Source of the DNA: Tetrahymena elliotti 4EA | Taxonomy: Eukaryota; Ciliophora; Oligohymenophorea; Hymenostomatida; Tetrahymenidae | Length of the DNA stretch: 64,000 nt | Assembly: GCA_000231825.2 (NCBI GenBank) | Contig: JH720337.1 | Span: 169,122-233,121, forward strand | Direction: 5' to 3' | Part shown: in pieces, positions 29,801 through 42,948 of the stretch | How positions within the stretch are numbered: the first letter of the stretch is position 1 | Layout: every line of letters starts with the position of its first letter | Translations under genes and position numbers: made by a program | Notes under the pieces: generated by a model | Databases searched by the model: none | Told to the model about the DNA's origin: nothing | What the model saw: the letters and a program-made list of their open reading frames with translations, nothing else

Positions 29801-32800
29801 TTAAATGAATATTTAAATTAACGAATGTGTTAAAGTCCAAATTCTGAATTCTCTCTTCCTATAAAATTTCAACTTAAAAGGTGGGTCTCTTTAATTAATT
29901 AAAATAAAAGAATAGGTAGAAATAAATAATTCTCAATTTCAAAATAACTAAGCTAGAGCAAGCGGTGGTGCTATTTATGCTGAAGATGTGCCTTCAATAA
30001 CTATTTAAGGATAATCAAAAATATCAAATAATTTTGCATAGATAGGAGGAGGAGTAAGAATCTTAGGAAAATAAAATATCTTAAACATAAACTAAGATAT
30101 TATAGTGGAGAATAAAGCTACCATATTTGGTGACAATATTGGTACATTACCTATTGACATAGAAATTAAATCTAATATCACTAGCACAGATATTTTATTT
30201 AAAAAATTAGATGATAATCTTGAATACTATGGATAATTAGATATAAAAGATTTTTAAAGTGGTGGTTCTGCCTAATTATATATTTCCTATATAGATTCAG
30301 AAAATAGAAAAATTTCATTTTTACCTGAGAAAGTAAAAAATTAAGATTATCCTTAAGCTATTATTGATGAAATTAATTCATGGCAGATATAAAGTGAAAG
30401 TGAAGATGTAACTAAAATTTAACTCACTGGGGAGTAATAAGTGAATTACAATTAATTTGATAGTACAAATAAGTATTTTAAGTTTGAAAATATGAAGATT
30501 AATGGAAATCCTTAAACTGAATAATAATTAGACTTATACCTTTTTATGGGATAAAATAAGCTCAAACTTAGTATTTTAGTTAACATATAATTTAGATCAT
30601 GTAGAAAGGGAGAAATTTACAAATAATTAAACTAAAATATAAATATATGCTTTATTTGTTCTGGAGGTTTCTACTCAATTGATACTCCTTATATAGATTC
30701 ACCTTCTGAGTGCTAAAAAGTATTTATTTAATTTTCATTTTTTTCATTTTAAATTTAAATTTATTGTTTATTTTTTTAAGTGTCCATCATAGGCAACAGT
30801 TTGTGATCTAGATAAAATTATATTGAGTCCAGGATACTGGAGAGACACAGGTGATACCAGTAGTATATTGTAATGTGATTCCTAGAATAATTCTTGTGAT
30901 GAGAGTGATGCAACAAATAAATTAGGATGCATATAAGGACATTTAGGACCTAGATGCGAATAATGTGACTTTTCAGGGTCAGTTTGGCTATAAAGGTATA
31001 GCAGTTCAGGCTTTAAAAAAACTTGTTCAGAGTGTAGCTCTTAATCGATTTAGATAATTGCTATTGTTTTTACAAGTATAGCTCTCTTGGGATATTTATT
31101 GATACAAGTATATAGCTTTGTCAAAAATTTCGAAAATTACTAAACATGTTAATACCTAAGATTAGCGAATATTATACCAATTTCTGCTTCTTAGATGAGA
31201 AATCAAAGTACTTTTTATGTAAAATGTCTTTTAACTTACCTCTAATTACAGTAAATTTTAGTAGATTATTCATTTTAATGGATACCTTAGAGCCTATTTT
31301 ATTTTTCTAATTTTTTTGGCTCACCTAACTCTACAATTACTGTAAATATAATGTGTTTGGTTCCCACAGAAATTTTAAATAATCTAGGAGTGGGCTTAGT
31401 TCAAATAATAATTCTAATAATTTAACCTATACTTTTGTTCATTTTAGTATAATTAGTATTCTTAGTAGGTGAAAGGCTTTAATCTAAAAAAATAAAGAAT
31501 ATTTATAAGTATACTGCTATGAATTTTTTATTTATTTTCTTCTAATCTGATTCAATTAATTCGATAACATTATTCTTAACTTGTACATAAATTGGATCTA
31601 AAAGATATATAACAACAGATCTACTGTATGAATGTTCAGATGAAAACTATTAAAAATTTTAGAGAATTTTAGGAATTCCTCTTTTGGTATTTTGGATATC
31701 TATTCCTTTTTTAATAAACTATTTATTGTACAAGAGAAAAAAAATTTTAAACAATTGCTCAACGACATTTATTTATGGTTATTACTACTTAGAGTATAAT
31801 CAAAAGTACTATTATTGGGAATTTGTTCGAATTAATTTCAAAGCAGGTTTAGTAGTTTTCTATACACTTTACAAGCAAAATGTAACTGAATCCCACATAA
31901 TAATTATGTTCTTTATCGGGTTATATTTAGCTCTTCTCGTCAAAGTAAGTCCTTTTATAAACCCAAATATGGTGAAATTTGAGGAGATGTCATATATTGT
32001 GCTTATATTAATAATAATGATTAAAAATCTAATGACACTCCAATAAAATGAGTTTTTAGAATTTCTTTTTCTGTTTTTTCACTCTTTCTTTATAATTTAC
32101 ATAATCTTAACAATAGTTTAGAATAAGATCATAGGAACAAATTCTAAATTTAGAAAATTTCTTTATCAACTACTTTCAAAAATATTCCCAAAATATAAAA
32201 ATAAATCAGAAACAAAATTTTAAACTTTCAAGAATTGGAAGATACTTAGTTAGCGTTATAAAACTTTAGTAAATTAAAAAGTTTTAAGTAGAATAGAAAA
32301 AATAAATCCTGATGATTTAGAAAGTAATATTAAATTATTAAATTAATATTTATTTCATAAATTTTTTAATTTTATCTAGTAACAGCCCACCAAAATATGG
32401 AGCAAGAAAAGTTAATTAATAAAAGTCTCAAGAACCTAAGTAATAACAAAATTAAAGTTATTTAAAAATCCTCTCTTATGAATCCTAGATAAATTAAAAA
32501 TATCCTATCATCTATTGAAATTAATTAGAACTAAAATTTGAAGAAAGACTTGGGAAGTAAAATATTAGTTGATATTTTTTAACTCAGCTCAAAAAATTAA
32601 ACCTCTTAAAAATCAGTTCAAAATATTAATTTTGACCAGAACGAAAAAGAATTTCAATTCGAAGAATTTTAAAAATAAAATAATGTTGAAATACAATAAA
32701 TGAACTTTAAAAAAATGGGAGAACTTTCTAAAAATACCCAAGAGGAAAGTTAAACCTATTCATTTGATTAAGATAATTTTGAAAATAGAATTCATTAATT

Positions 32801-32879
32801 TGTATAATCAATGGGTTTCAAGAATATGCAATAAATTTAAAAAAGTTAACAAACTAAAATAAACAAATATAATGAGTGA
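23888..32879 (+). CDS. Giant Cys-rich/beta-helix multi-pass membrane protein, copy A'
   Basis: About 2,937 residues from four exons (introns 27126-27186, 30720-30780, 32324-32379). Signal peptide MKYIFKLTFFLQFWIQIVLS, then CGNGCANCD and further Cys pairs. The propeller-like ectodomain has SDDGMLTVWNII and, just after intron 1, GYIYDR, both matching copy A. Beta-helix motifs lie near residues 1,980-2,060: KGGSLQ, SQFQNN, SGGAIYAED, GGGVRILG. The Cys-rich module has CPSSQATVC (first Cys at the exon 3 start), LSPGYWRD, GCIQGHLGPRCEQCDFSGSVW. A multi-pass region follows with YYYWEFVRINFK near 2,600. The tail ends with FKKMGELSKN, matching FQKMGNLSRN of copy A. Intron 3 is needed to avoid a TGA near 32480. 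All three introns sit where those of copy A do, so this is the direct paralogue of that gene. Confidence 0.85.
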
Positions 32880-33236
32880 TATAAATATTTTACTGAAAAT
32901 TTAAAAAATTAAATTATTAGTGTTAACATTGTCTAATTTTTATATAATTTATGTCTGTTACATCTTTAAAGCTAAGAAAGAAAATGTTCATTAATAAACC
33001 AAGAATAAAATTATTAAAACATTTATGATATTTCGAACAATCTAAAATAATTGTGAATGTATTTCTTATTTATATAATCTAATTAAACAATTTAAATTTT
33101 TAGTGCATTAAAATAAAAACCTTATTGAGGAAACATAATTTATTTTAAAAAAATTCAATCAATTAGTTATATTTAGTTTGAAAAATTAAGAAAGAGTTAA
33201 TTTAACAAAAAAAATAATATAATAAAACAGTAAAAT
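32880..33236. other. Spacer between giant genes A' and B'
   Basis: About 357 A+T-rich bases, similar in size to the A-B spacer (403 bases), as expected if the pair was duplicated together. I see no gene. Confidence 0.5.
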
Positions 33237-36200
33237 ATGATACAATTATTTAGGTTTTTTATAACTATCTTAAGCTATAGTTTTCATGTGTAAGCACAGT
33301 GCTCATTAGGATGTAATACATGCATTTAAGATTAAAGTAGTTATTAGTTTAATTGCTTAGATTGTGCATCTGATTTCGTATTTGATACTAAGTTATAGGA
33401 TTGCGTTTATTAGAAATGTCAATCTAATTTGCTATTAAATGTAAAAAATCAATCAAAAGAGTGTGTGAGTACTTGTGACAATAATTATATTGGAAAGAAC
33501 TCTATAAATTTATGTGTTTAAAGTAAAATTTGTACCTAAAACTATATTTCTCCAGCAACATTAAGCAAAAATCAAGTTATTTTAGATATCATACCATATT
33601 CAAGATAAAATTATTTAATTAAGTACAATGGATTCCTTAATGTGATTGATTCTCAAAGCGGATAATTTATTGTATCAATTCAAACAAATAATCAAGTTCT
33701 TTTGTGTGATTATATTTTTAGCAATTTAGTTCTCTTAATGTAGGATAACACCTTATAATAATTTATGATAGAAAATTAGTAAATAATAAAATTAAATTAA
33801 ATATCTTAAGGAAAAGTATCATCTTCGAGTGTTATGAAAAGTTTTTCGTAAGATTATATAATAATAACTACTACTGAACAGACTACTCAAACTTTATTTT
33901 TAAATTTTTTCAGAAAAGATAATCAGTCTTTATAGTAAGTCAACAACATCCAAATTCAAATTTAGAACTAAAAGTTATACATTTTTGATAGTTATGTTAT
34001 GCTTATTTCTCAGGGTAGCAATATGAAACTTTACGAAATGATAGAGAGTAACAATAATTAAGTTGAGTTATAAACTATATCTGACAACTTAGAATGCGCT
34101 ATTACTGCTGATAGTACTATACTTAATATATTGCTGTCTCCAAATAAAAATTCTATTTTGATATTCATCCTTAAAAGCCAAACCTTTTTTTCATACTCCA
34201 AACTTCTCCATTCTTGTTCTGTTGTAAATTTAAGTAGTAATTTAATCAAGGTAAACAAGATGGTCTTTTAAGGATAGCAATTTTTGATTTACTAATTCAC
34301 TCTATCAATTGAAATTTAACAAAACGATTAATTATTAATATCTCAATTTCAAACTTTATCTAATATAATCGACTTTTAATATTTAGAAGATAATTAGATA
34401 TTTTACATATTAGTTTTAACAGCTGACAATGCTCTAAGCTTATATTCTTCTTTGTTAACTATTAACTCTTAATTTAGCTTACAGTCTTAACTAAGTATTA
34501 AAATTAGTAATCCATTATTTATTAAATACATGTAGGATGAATTGAATTAAATACAGCTCTTTGTAGCTGGCTATGATTTTGAATTAATCACAGTTAATTT
34601 ACCAAAAAATTTAATTAAAAACTCAATTACCACCACTTTTTCGCAAACAATAATATCTAATAAATAGTAAGTTAATCAAATATATTTTGATCCTGTTACC
34701 TAACTGCTTTACAGCTGTTCTTAAGATGGATTAATTAATATTTGGAATAGTATTAATTCTTTTCATCTTACATTTTATAAAAGTTTTTAATTTATTAAAG
34801 ATATTTGTAGAGATCTTACTGTTTACAAAAGCTAAAATTTAGCTGTATTACTTACAAACTCTATTCAAGTATTTGATTTGCAATCAAAAAATAAATTTAT
34901 CTATTAGACAAGCACTTAATCTAGTATTGCTGATTATACTATTTAATCTAGCACAAATTATTTACTAATCGCACTTGGAGATTGTGTTTATTTATTAAAT
35001 GATTAAATGTAAGTTAATTTAAAAAAGTGTTCAAGCTAATTTTAATATGTTAAAAAATTCATCTTAATAAATAATGATAGCTAAATTATAAGTATCACAA
35101 AAAGCTAAATATTGATTTCTACTCTGGATTTTTCTCTTCAAGATATCGTACCAACCAATAATTAAATCACTAAATTTTAAGATATTAGTTATTTTAAATT
35201 CAATACTAAATTACAAATCCTCTATATTTTTGACCAGCAAGAATAATAATTTGCAATTATTGATAATACTTTAAATATAATTGATTAATATAGCTTGCAG
35301 TCTGTAACTTATATGATGGATGTCTTTACAATAGTGGATGATTCATTTTAAAATAAATATCGTTATTTTATTTTATACAACTGCAATATTTAAACACTCA
35401 CCTACAAATATTGTATATTTTCCATGCTTTCAGGATAAAATTCTGTATTTTACTTGATCAACATAATCATGCTACTTAATATAGCTGATGTATAAAAATA
35501 TACCAATAAATCTGGCTAAGTAGTTTACATAGTTTATGTTACTTCACCCTTAAGTTATACATCATTAATTTTGGGTGTAAAGTGGAACTTATCAACAGGT
35601 CTTATAGGTTAAGAGAGCTTTACCTTTTATAGAAATTAAAATGCTTCAGTAAACTACAAAGATGAATCAAATCAAATAATTTATTAAGGTCATTCAAGTG
35701 GAAATGTTGCTTTAACTTAATTATATTCTGAACCAGGAAAAATGTTTTACAAATCCTAATCAAATAAGTCTTAAATAAAAAGCATTCATTAAATTTATGA
35801 TATAGGCAAAATAATAGTAGTAAAAAAGACATTACTTGTTTTTGATATTGCTTTGTAATCATTTATTGAAGAAATATAATTAGACAATGAAGGAGAAGAT
35901 TCAGTTGAGCATATCCAAGGATTTTAATATAATAAAAAGCTAAATTTAATTACTTGCTTTAAAAGTTCATTATTTCTTATTTTAAGCTACAAACAAAACA
36001 TTAAGATTTAAAACATTATAAAAGACCTAACTTTTATATCTAACTACTATCTTTAAAGAGATAAGAAAATTATTTTTCTCTTTGGTTCTAATATTTCTAA
36101 ATATAATTTAACATCAGAAGAGCTTTAAATTGTGTATGAGCCAACAAATTACAAGATAAGTTAATGTGTCTTCTTATTGAATTATTTTACTTGTTAAACT

Positions 36201-39200
36201 GGTAAATAAGAAATATAAATTTTTGAAGATTAGACCTATTAGATCGTAAAAACGCTTAATTCCCAAGAAGTTAATTAATAATCTTTCCTCTTAGCAGATC
36301 AAGCTAATAATAATGTTTTTATCTATAAAACTTCAGTATTTTCATTTACTATTGCTGAATAGCAAATAAATAAAATGTTAATTTAAGATCAAGATGCACT
36401 TCAGCTTAAGATTCTTGGTTAGTATATTGTAGTCTTTACCAATCAAAGTATTAAATTTTATTCTATTTTCTTTTTTAAATTTAGATTGTTCAAATCAGAA
36501 AATTTTATTTATCCATAATTCAATTTAAGTTAATTTCTAAAAATTTAATATTTTTAATTCATAGATGGCTATGTATTTGATAGAAGCACATAAGTATAAT
36601 AAGCAACATTTTAAATCCTTGGAAATTTTATAAATAGTTTATACCTAGCAGACTTTAATCACATACTATATTATACAGATAATATTTCATAAGGATAGAT
36701 ATTTGTTTTTAGTTTAAGCAAACTTTCTTCCCTTACTCCTCTGAAGGCATATTTCCCTAACTATTATATAAGAAGCCTATTTTATGATGAAATAATGTAA
36801 TTTTTATGCTTAACTGATGACAATGGTTATATATAAATGTATTTTTATGGAAGCTAAACAGTTGATAATCCAATTAATATTGGCGAATTTTAAAAAAATA
36901 GCTAGCTTAATTCATCTGTTGACTTTTAAACAGGAAATTTAATAATTTATGATAATTATTAAGCATATGTTTTAAATTATAATACTATGGTAAGAACATA
37001 TATTTCTGTTTACAATCCAAAAACACAAGCTTATATCAGTAATCAAAATGTTTCGTAAAAAGAATTCTTAATATTTAGCTCTAGTAATATTCTTTATGAT
37101 TACAAAAACTAAGGCTATAATTATTAAACAGATTACAGAGACTAAGTTGAAGGCATATATTAATCAAGCAATAGCAAAAATGTAATTGTTTATTTCTAAA
37201 ATTATTTTTTAGTCTATCAAAATATTGACATACCTGAAATAAGTAACAAAAACTTTTCTTACAAAGTTGAAAATATGCAAATTAGTTATTTTATAGATGA
37301 TGATATCTTTGTCACGGCAAATCAAAAATTTATTCATTTTTCTTTCTCTCAAAATTTAATTATTTTTTAATATTAATTTGATTAAACTGAAATTTTAAAG
37401 AAATATTACTAAAGCTCAGCTGAATAAATAGTTATATTTGGTTTTTCTACTGGTAAATTAACTGTTTATAATAAAGCAACATAATAATATTATGTCGTAA
37501 ATTAGTAAATAAATGAAAGTATAATAAACATATTGCTTTATTAAGATTAATTGTGGTTCATATATTAATATGGAAAGGTATTGGTATTCACCTAGAATTA
37601 ATTTACATAAAAAATCGTCTAATAATAAAATCCTATTAAAACTTTAGATCTTATCTAACTTACTGGTGCTTTATAAAAGTTATAAATAAATAAATTAGAG
37701 TTAAAACAAGCTTTTATAGATGACCTTTATGATGAAATATATATTCATTTTAATAATTTTAAGTAGATTTTTTCAATTAAAATTAGTGATAATCAAATCT
37801 CAAATAGTATGGTATTTGCTCATAATTAAAATAATAAATTGTCAGTGAGTGATTCTTATATACTATTATAAAGCTCAGCCTAGCTAAATATTCACTTAAG
37901 AAGTACAAAATAATTCATATTCTACATAAGAGATAACTTCAGGAGATAATAATTAGTTAAAACAATAGTAATAAATGAAAGAATTTTAATCCTTTAATTT
38001 CTCCTTAAACTTAATGTTTACGAAATCAATCAACGCATACCATATTATGCAACTAATAATACTAATTATTATACCTTGATTGATACATAAACTTTATCAT
38101 ATCCATAAATAATATTTTTCAATTTAAATGATTAAGCACAGCATTTATAAATTATTGGATTTTCAATAAATAATATATTTGATTTTTAATATGATGTCTC
38201 CAATGATTAAAATTTACTCTCTAATTAATGCTCTACAGTTATTGATTTTTAAGACCCATATTAATTTTAAGCAAAAATGCTTCTATTACAGTCTTCAACA
38301 ACAAATAATTAAACAATTTATATTAATGTAAACAATAGTTTTCACTTTATGAATTCTGTGAATCAATAATAAACCAGCTTTATCTTGTAGCCCTCATTAA
38401 ATTAATCTTTTGAACTAAACCTATAAAGTTTAAATTACTTTAAATTTCAAGCTTCTCTAAAAAATTTTGATTTTTTCTTTTAAGAGAAAGGTAATTATAA
38501 CTTTAGTAGTGATGTCAAAATAATAACAATAGAAAACTCCACAATATAAAATTAAAATATTTATGGTAAACATTTAAATTTCAAATAGCAAACTAAAATA
38601 GTTATTAATAAACTAGTTATAGATAGCATTTTTGATGATGAATAAAAGTAAATTTCCAATGAAAGCGAATTAAATTAGAATTTTATTTACTTTTAAAATT
38701 GTGGAGAAATTTATATTTACAACTTAGAAATTAGAAACTTAAATATCTACAATTTAATTACAGTATTGCTATTTGAAGAGATAGATAAAATTCAAATAGA
38801 TAATCTAACTTTAGAGCAGAATATTATTTCAAATTCCTTAATAAATTTTGTAGCAGTTAACAATCTTTCGATTTCAAATATTCATATTTAAAACAATATA
38901 TAAACATAATTTTAAGGATAGCAGATTTTTCTATTAAATGGTTGTTAGAAAATAACTGTAGCTGATGGTTATGTGACAGGTAATCAAAATATTTAATTTT
39001 TAAATATATAAAGCAATTATACATATAATAATACTATTATTTATTTAATGGGGGATTCTCTAGATATAAGAAATATTGAATTAAGATAAAATAGTTAGAA
39101 CTATTCAGAATAAATTTCAAATTAAGATGATGGTTATGTAGATATACATTTAATATAATCTCAAACTTCTTTTATTAATTTAATTGGTATTATTTCAAAG

Positions 39201-42200
39201 TAAAACGACATGAATATCTTATTTTATGAATCCTTTAATATTACAATTGAGAGTAGTTTATTTGAATATAATACTGCAATAGAAGGAGGTGTCTTCTATT
39301 TTTATAATATGCCAGAAGGAGATGTCTATTTAAAGAACTGCACATTTAGCAATAATATAGCCTATGCAAATGGTGGAGCAATTCTATTTCATATTATACG
39401 GGGCATATATTTAGATTTAAATACTAATATTAAATTCAATAAAGCAATTATTGGAGGTGGAATGAGAGTAAGAGGAGTAAATCAATTCAAATTAGATAAT
39501 TTTGGAAATATAATTGATAATAATGCATAAATATTTGGATAAAATATTGCAACATATCCAAATAAGATTACTATATAACCATCTTCTTCAACAGGAGTTT
39601 AAATTGATTTAGAAAATGGCAATTCCACAGATAGTGATGCATAAATCTATATTAAAAACTTTTAAAGTGGAGGGTAATTAGATATTGATATATTCCTAAT
39701 GGATAGTGATGAAAAGCTTCTAAATTTTTCTATCAGTAATTTTAAGCAAGGAGTATATCCAAATGTAATATAAAATGAAATTTAATAATGGAATGCTCGT
39801 TTGGATTTATTTGATTCAAATTCTTTATAAATAATTGGAGAATCTAGTGTTAATTACAACTAATTTGACGAAAAAGCTTAAAGTTTTGTTTTTGAAAGTT
39901 TAACTATAAATTCTATTCCATTTACATCTTAATAAATAATTTTAGAATATAATTTGGCTAGTTATATTAATCAACAATAAATTTTGATTAAAATTGATTT
40001 CAGAAATTGCTAGAGAGGTGAAATTGAAACTATTTTAAATGATTAAATAAGGAAATGTGTACCCTGTAATATTGGATAATATTCTATGTATGACTATTCA
40101 TAAAAAAATTTTACAACTGATATTGTTTGCAAGAAATGTCCTGAAGAGTCATCGGTATGTGAATAAAATGGGTTTATATTAAAACAAGGATATTGGAGGC
40201 TCTCTAATGAATCAGATTTGATTATTGAATGTACAAAATATTAAGAAGCATGCAATGAATAGTCAAGTGATAATTAATTTGGATGTATAGAAGGTTATGT
40301 TGGTCCTCTATGTGAATAATGTGATTTTTCAGGATCTTTATGGTAGAAAAGGTTCAGTGAAAATAGTAGCAAAACTGGGTGCTAAGAATGTAGCAGTTTC
40401 TCATATCAACTAGTTTTAATGGTATTTTCTTCTCTATTCATACTTTTCTACCTTTTTTTTCAGATCATATTCATTGTTTGGAACTTGTACACATACCAAT
40501 CTTGCTAGTAAAATTTTTTAATTTGCGCTTTTTATTTTATTTTAAAAACTTAATTAAAAATATCAAACAAATAATAATTATTAGATAGCTATTTCTTTTA
40601 ATTTATTTAACAATTTTTTTTATATTATCTGAATTATTAGCTACTTAAGAATGATGAATTTACTTCCTATTTCAGTTTCTTAATTGAAAAATATAAATAC
40701 CTTTTATATAAAATGTTTGATGAATTACCTCTAACTTTAAATGATTCTAATAGGTGATATTAGTGATATTCCTGTTTTTATTTCATTTTTACCTAATACT
40801 TTTTCATAACCTTCTTCATTCACTGTTGTTGATACTCTCTGTATTATATCTCCTGAAACAATAGATAATAATGGTCCAGGGAGAACTAAAATAATAATTT
40901 CATAGATCTATAATTTGGCTTTAGCTACAATAACCATTATTTTAATTTTAGGAGTAGAAAAAGTTAGATTTAATTAGCTTAATTTTAGAAAATATCTAAG
41001 ATATAATGCATTTTATTTCCTTTACACATTTATGCAACCTGATTCTGTAAGGTTAATCACAAAATTTTTAACATGTAGAAAAATAGGATAGAAATCATAT
41101 TTTACTCAAGACTTACTATTTGAATGCAACAAAGAAGACTATTTGTAATTCTAAAAGTATTTTGGTATTCCTCTACTTGTATTTTGGATAATACTGCCTG
41201 CTATTATATTTTTATAAATTTTTAAGAAATCATAAGATTTAAAAATATCTTCAACAGTCTTTCGTTATGGATATTTTTTCATAGAATACAAAAAGAATAA
41301 ATACTATTGGGAGTTTGTAAGAATTTACTTAAAGGTTTTGATTGTAATATTTTTTACCCTCTATAGTGGAAACCAAAAATTTTCTTACATGGTTGTTACC
41401 ATATTTATGATTATTTACATTTCGTTTTTGAATAATCTCGCTCCTTTTTTAAACTAGAAAATGAAAAACATGGAGCAGCTGTCTTTTTTCACTTTAATTA
41501 GTTTAGTAGTTTTGTAAAATTTGCTAAACATCTACAATTAATAAATTATCATTAAAGTATTTATGATAATGCTTCATATGGCTTTTATTGGACGTGTTTT
41601 ATGGGAAATCCTTATTCATAAGCTATTAACTAAAAGGAATATTTTAGGTAGAACTTTTATTTATGTTGTATCTAAGATTTTTAGAAAGAGTGTACTTGAT
41701 AGATTGTAGAGACATCTTGAAGTTTCAATAACCACATACTCATATTGGAAAAAAATAAGAAAAAATTTAAAATATTTAATAGATTTATAAGCAATAACAA
41801 GAATGAACTTAAATATAAGTAAATTTTTTTTGAATTTTATTTTTTTAAAGGCATTATTTGTTTTTAAAAATAGGCTAGAAAGAAAGCTAAGTGCGTATTA
41901 ATTTAGTTTCTCCAAAAAATAAGTTATCAAACAATATTACTTGCTAGACTCCTCAATTAATTTAATAATAAGATACTAGTAAGTTAGAGGGAATGTTTAG
42001 TTCCCAATAAATAAACATGCTCTATCCATAAAATAGCTAAATGTCTCCAACAAGATTATTACTCAATAGCTAAATGGAAGCTTAGACAAAAAAATAGTCT
42101 TTATTTTTCTAATTTATGAGATCAGATATTTTAGAAAACTAAAATTAAAATGAAGATATTAAAAGCATGAACTAAGAAGATGGTTTTTCAATAAACTCTG

Positions 42201-42310
42201 AACACAATATGAAATATATTGATTAAGTAAATAAGCTGTAAGATAAACTAAGTATTTAAACTATCAGTAGCTTAAATCAAGCCAAGCTAGTAAAAACTCC
42301 ATACAATTGA
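33237..42310 (+). CDS. Giant Cys-rich/beta-helix multi-pass membrane protein, copy B'
   Basis: About 2,922 residues from four exons (introns 36448-36564, 40508-40640, 41819-41873), the same modelled length as copy B. Signal peptide MIQLFRFFITILSYSFHVQA, then CSLGCNTCIQ. Propeller-like repeats include GLINIWNSINS and, just after intron 1, GYVFDRS. Beta-helix motifs near residues 1,970-2,060: EGGVFYF, CTFSNN, NGGAILF, GGGMRVRG. The Cys-rich module has CPEESSVC, LKQGYWRLS, GCIEGYVGPLCEQCDFSGSLW. The membrane region carries KYYWEFVRIYLK near 2,606. The cytoplasmic tail holds SP and TP motifs (SPKNKLS, CQTPQ, MSPTRLLL). Introns 2 and 3 occupy the sites used in copy B. For intron 3 a nearer acceptor at 41850 also keeps a frame open; 41873 is preferred because it gives the SP-rich tail. 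Surface role inferred. Confidence 0.85.
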
Positions 42311-42948
42311 AAAAAAATATTTATTTAATAATTTTTAAAAAATTTTTTGTACATTTTTTATATTTTAATAATGTTTATTTTTAAGAAATTTATTTCTCTC
42401 ACTGGATAAATATTTCTTCCAAATTATTACATTCCAAAGTAGATCCAAAATAAATTAAATTCAAATATAAATTGTGTTTGAAATCTAAAATTTGTACATG
42501 TAAATATTATGTTTTATCCCAGAGCAATACTTTTATTATGAATGAATATAAATTTTTATTATCATGATTTTATTGATATATATTAATAGTGAAATTTTTA
42601 AGATTTTCTAAAAAGGATCTCAATTATAAAATAAAATTTACAATTGAGAATTAATGAATTTTTATTTGCAAGATATCTTAATTTTTATAAGCTGTGATAG
42701 AATTATTCCAGAAAATAGAAAAATTATATATCTTCTAATAAAATGTAAATAACCTTTCAAAATATTTAATAACTATTAAAATTTATTCGATAAAATAGTA
42801 ACAATTAATCAGAATTTATTATTATAATTGCCAAAGATAATTTATTATTATTAGTTGATTTTTTGTTTATCCTTTAAAAGCCTGGGGATTAGAGATTAAG
42901 ATTATCAATAAATATTTAATTAAAAAAGAAAACGTCATAAAAATCTAA
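42311..42948. other. Spacer between giant gene B' and the P450 gene
   Basis: About 640 bases of A+T-rich sequence. No supportable gene. The last part is presumably the P450 promoter and 5' UTR. Confidence 0.5.

Larger units (their letters stand above)
5043..42310 (+). repeat. Segmental tandem duplication: two-gene unit A-B repeated as A'-B'
   Basis: Four giant genes sit head to tail. The first (5043-13950) resembles the third (23888-32879), and the second (14354-23362) resembles the fourth (33237-42310), judged by matching intron sites, shared tail motifs and length. The simplest history is an initial duplication and divergence giving A and B, then duplication of the pair. The copies are clearly diverged at DNA level, so the second step is not recent. 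Confidence 0.8.
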
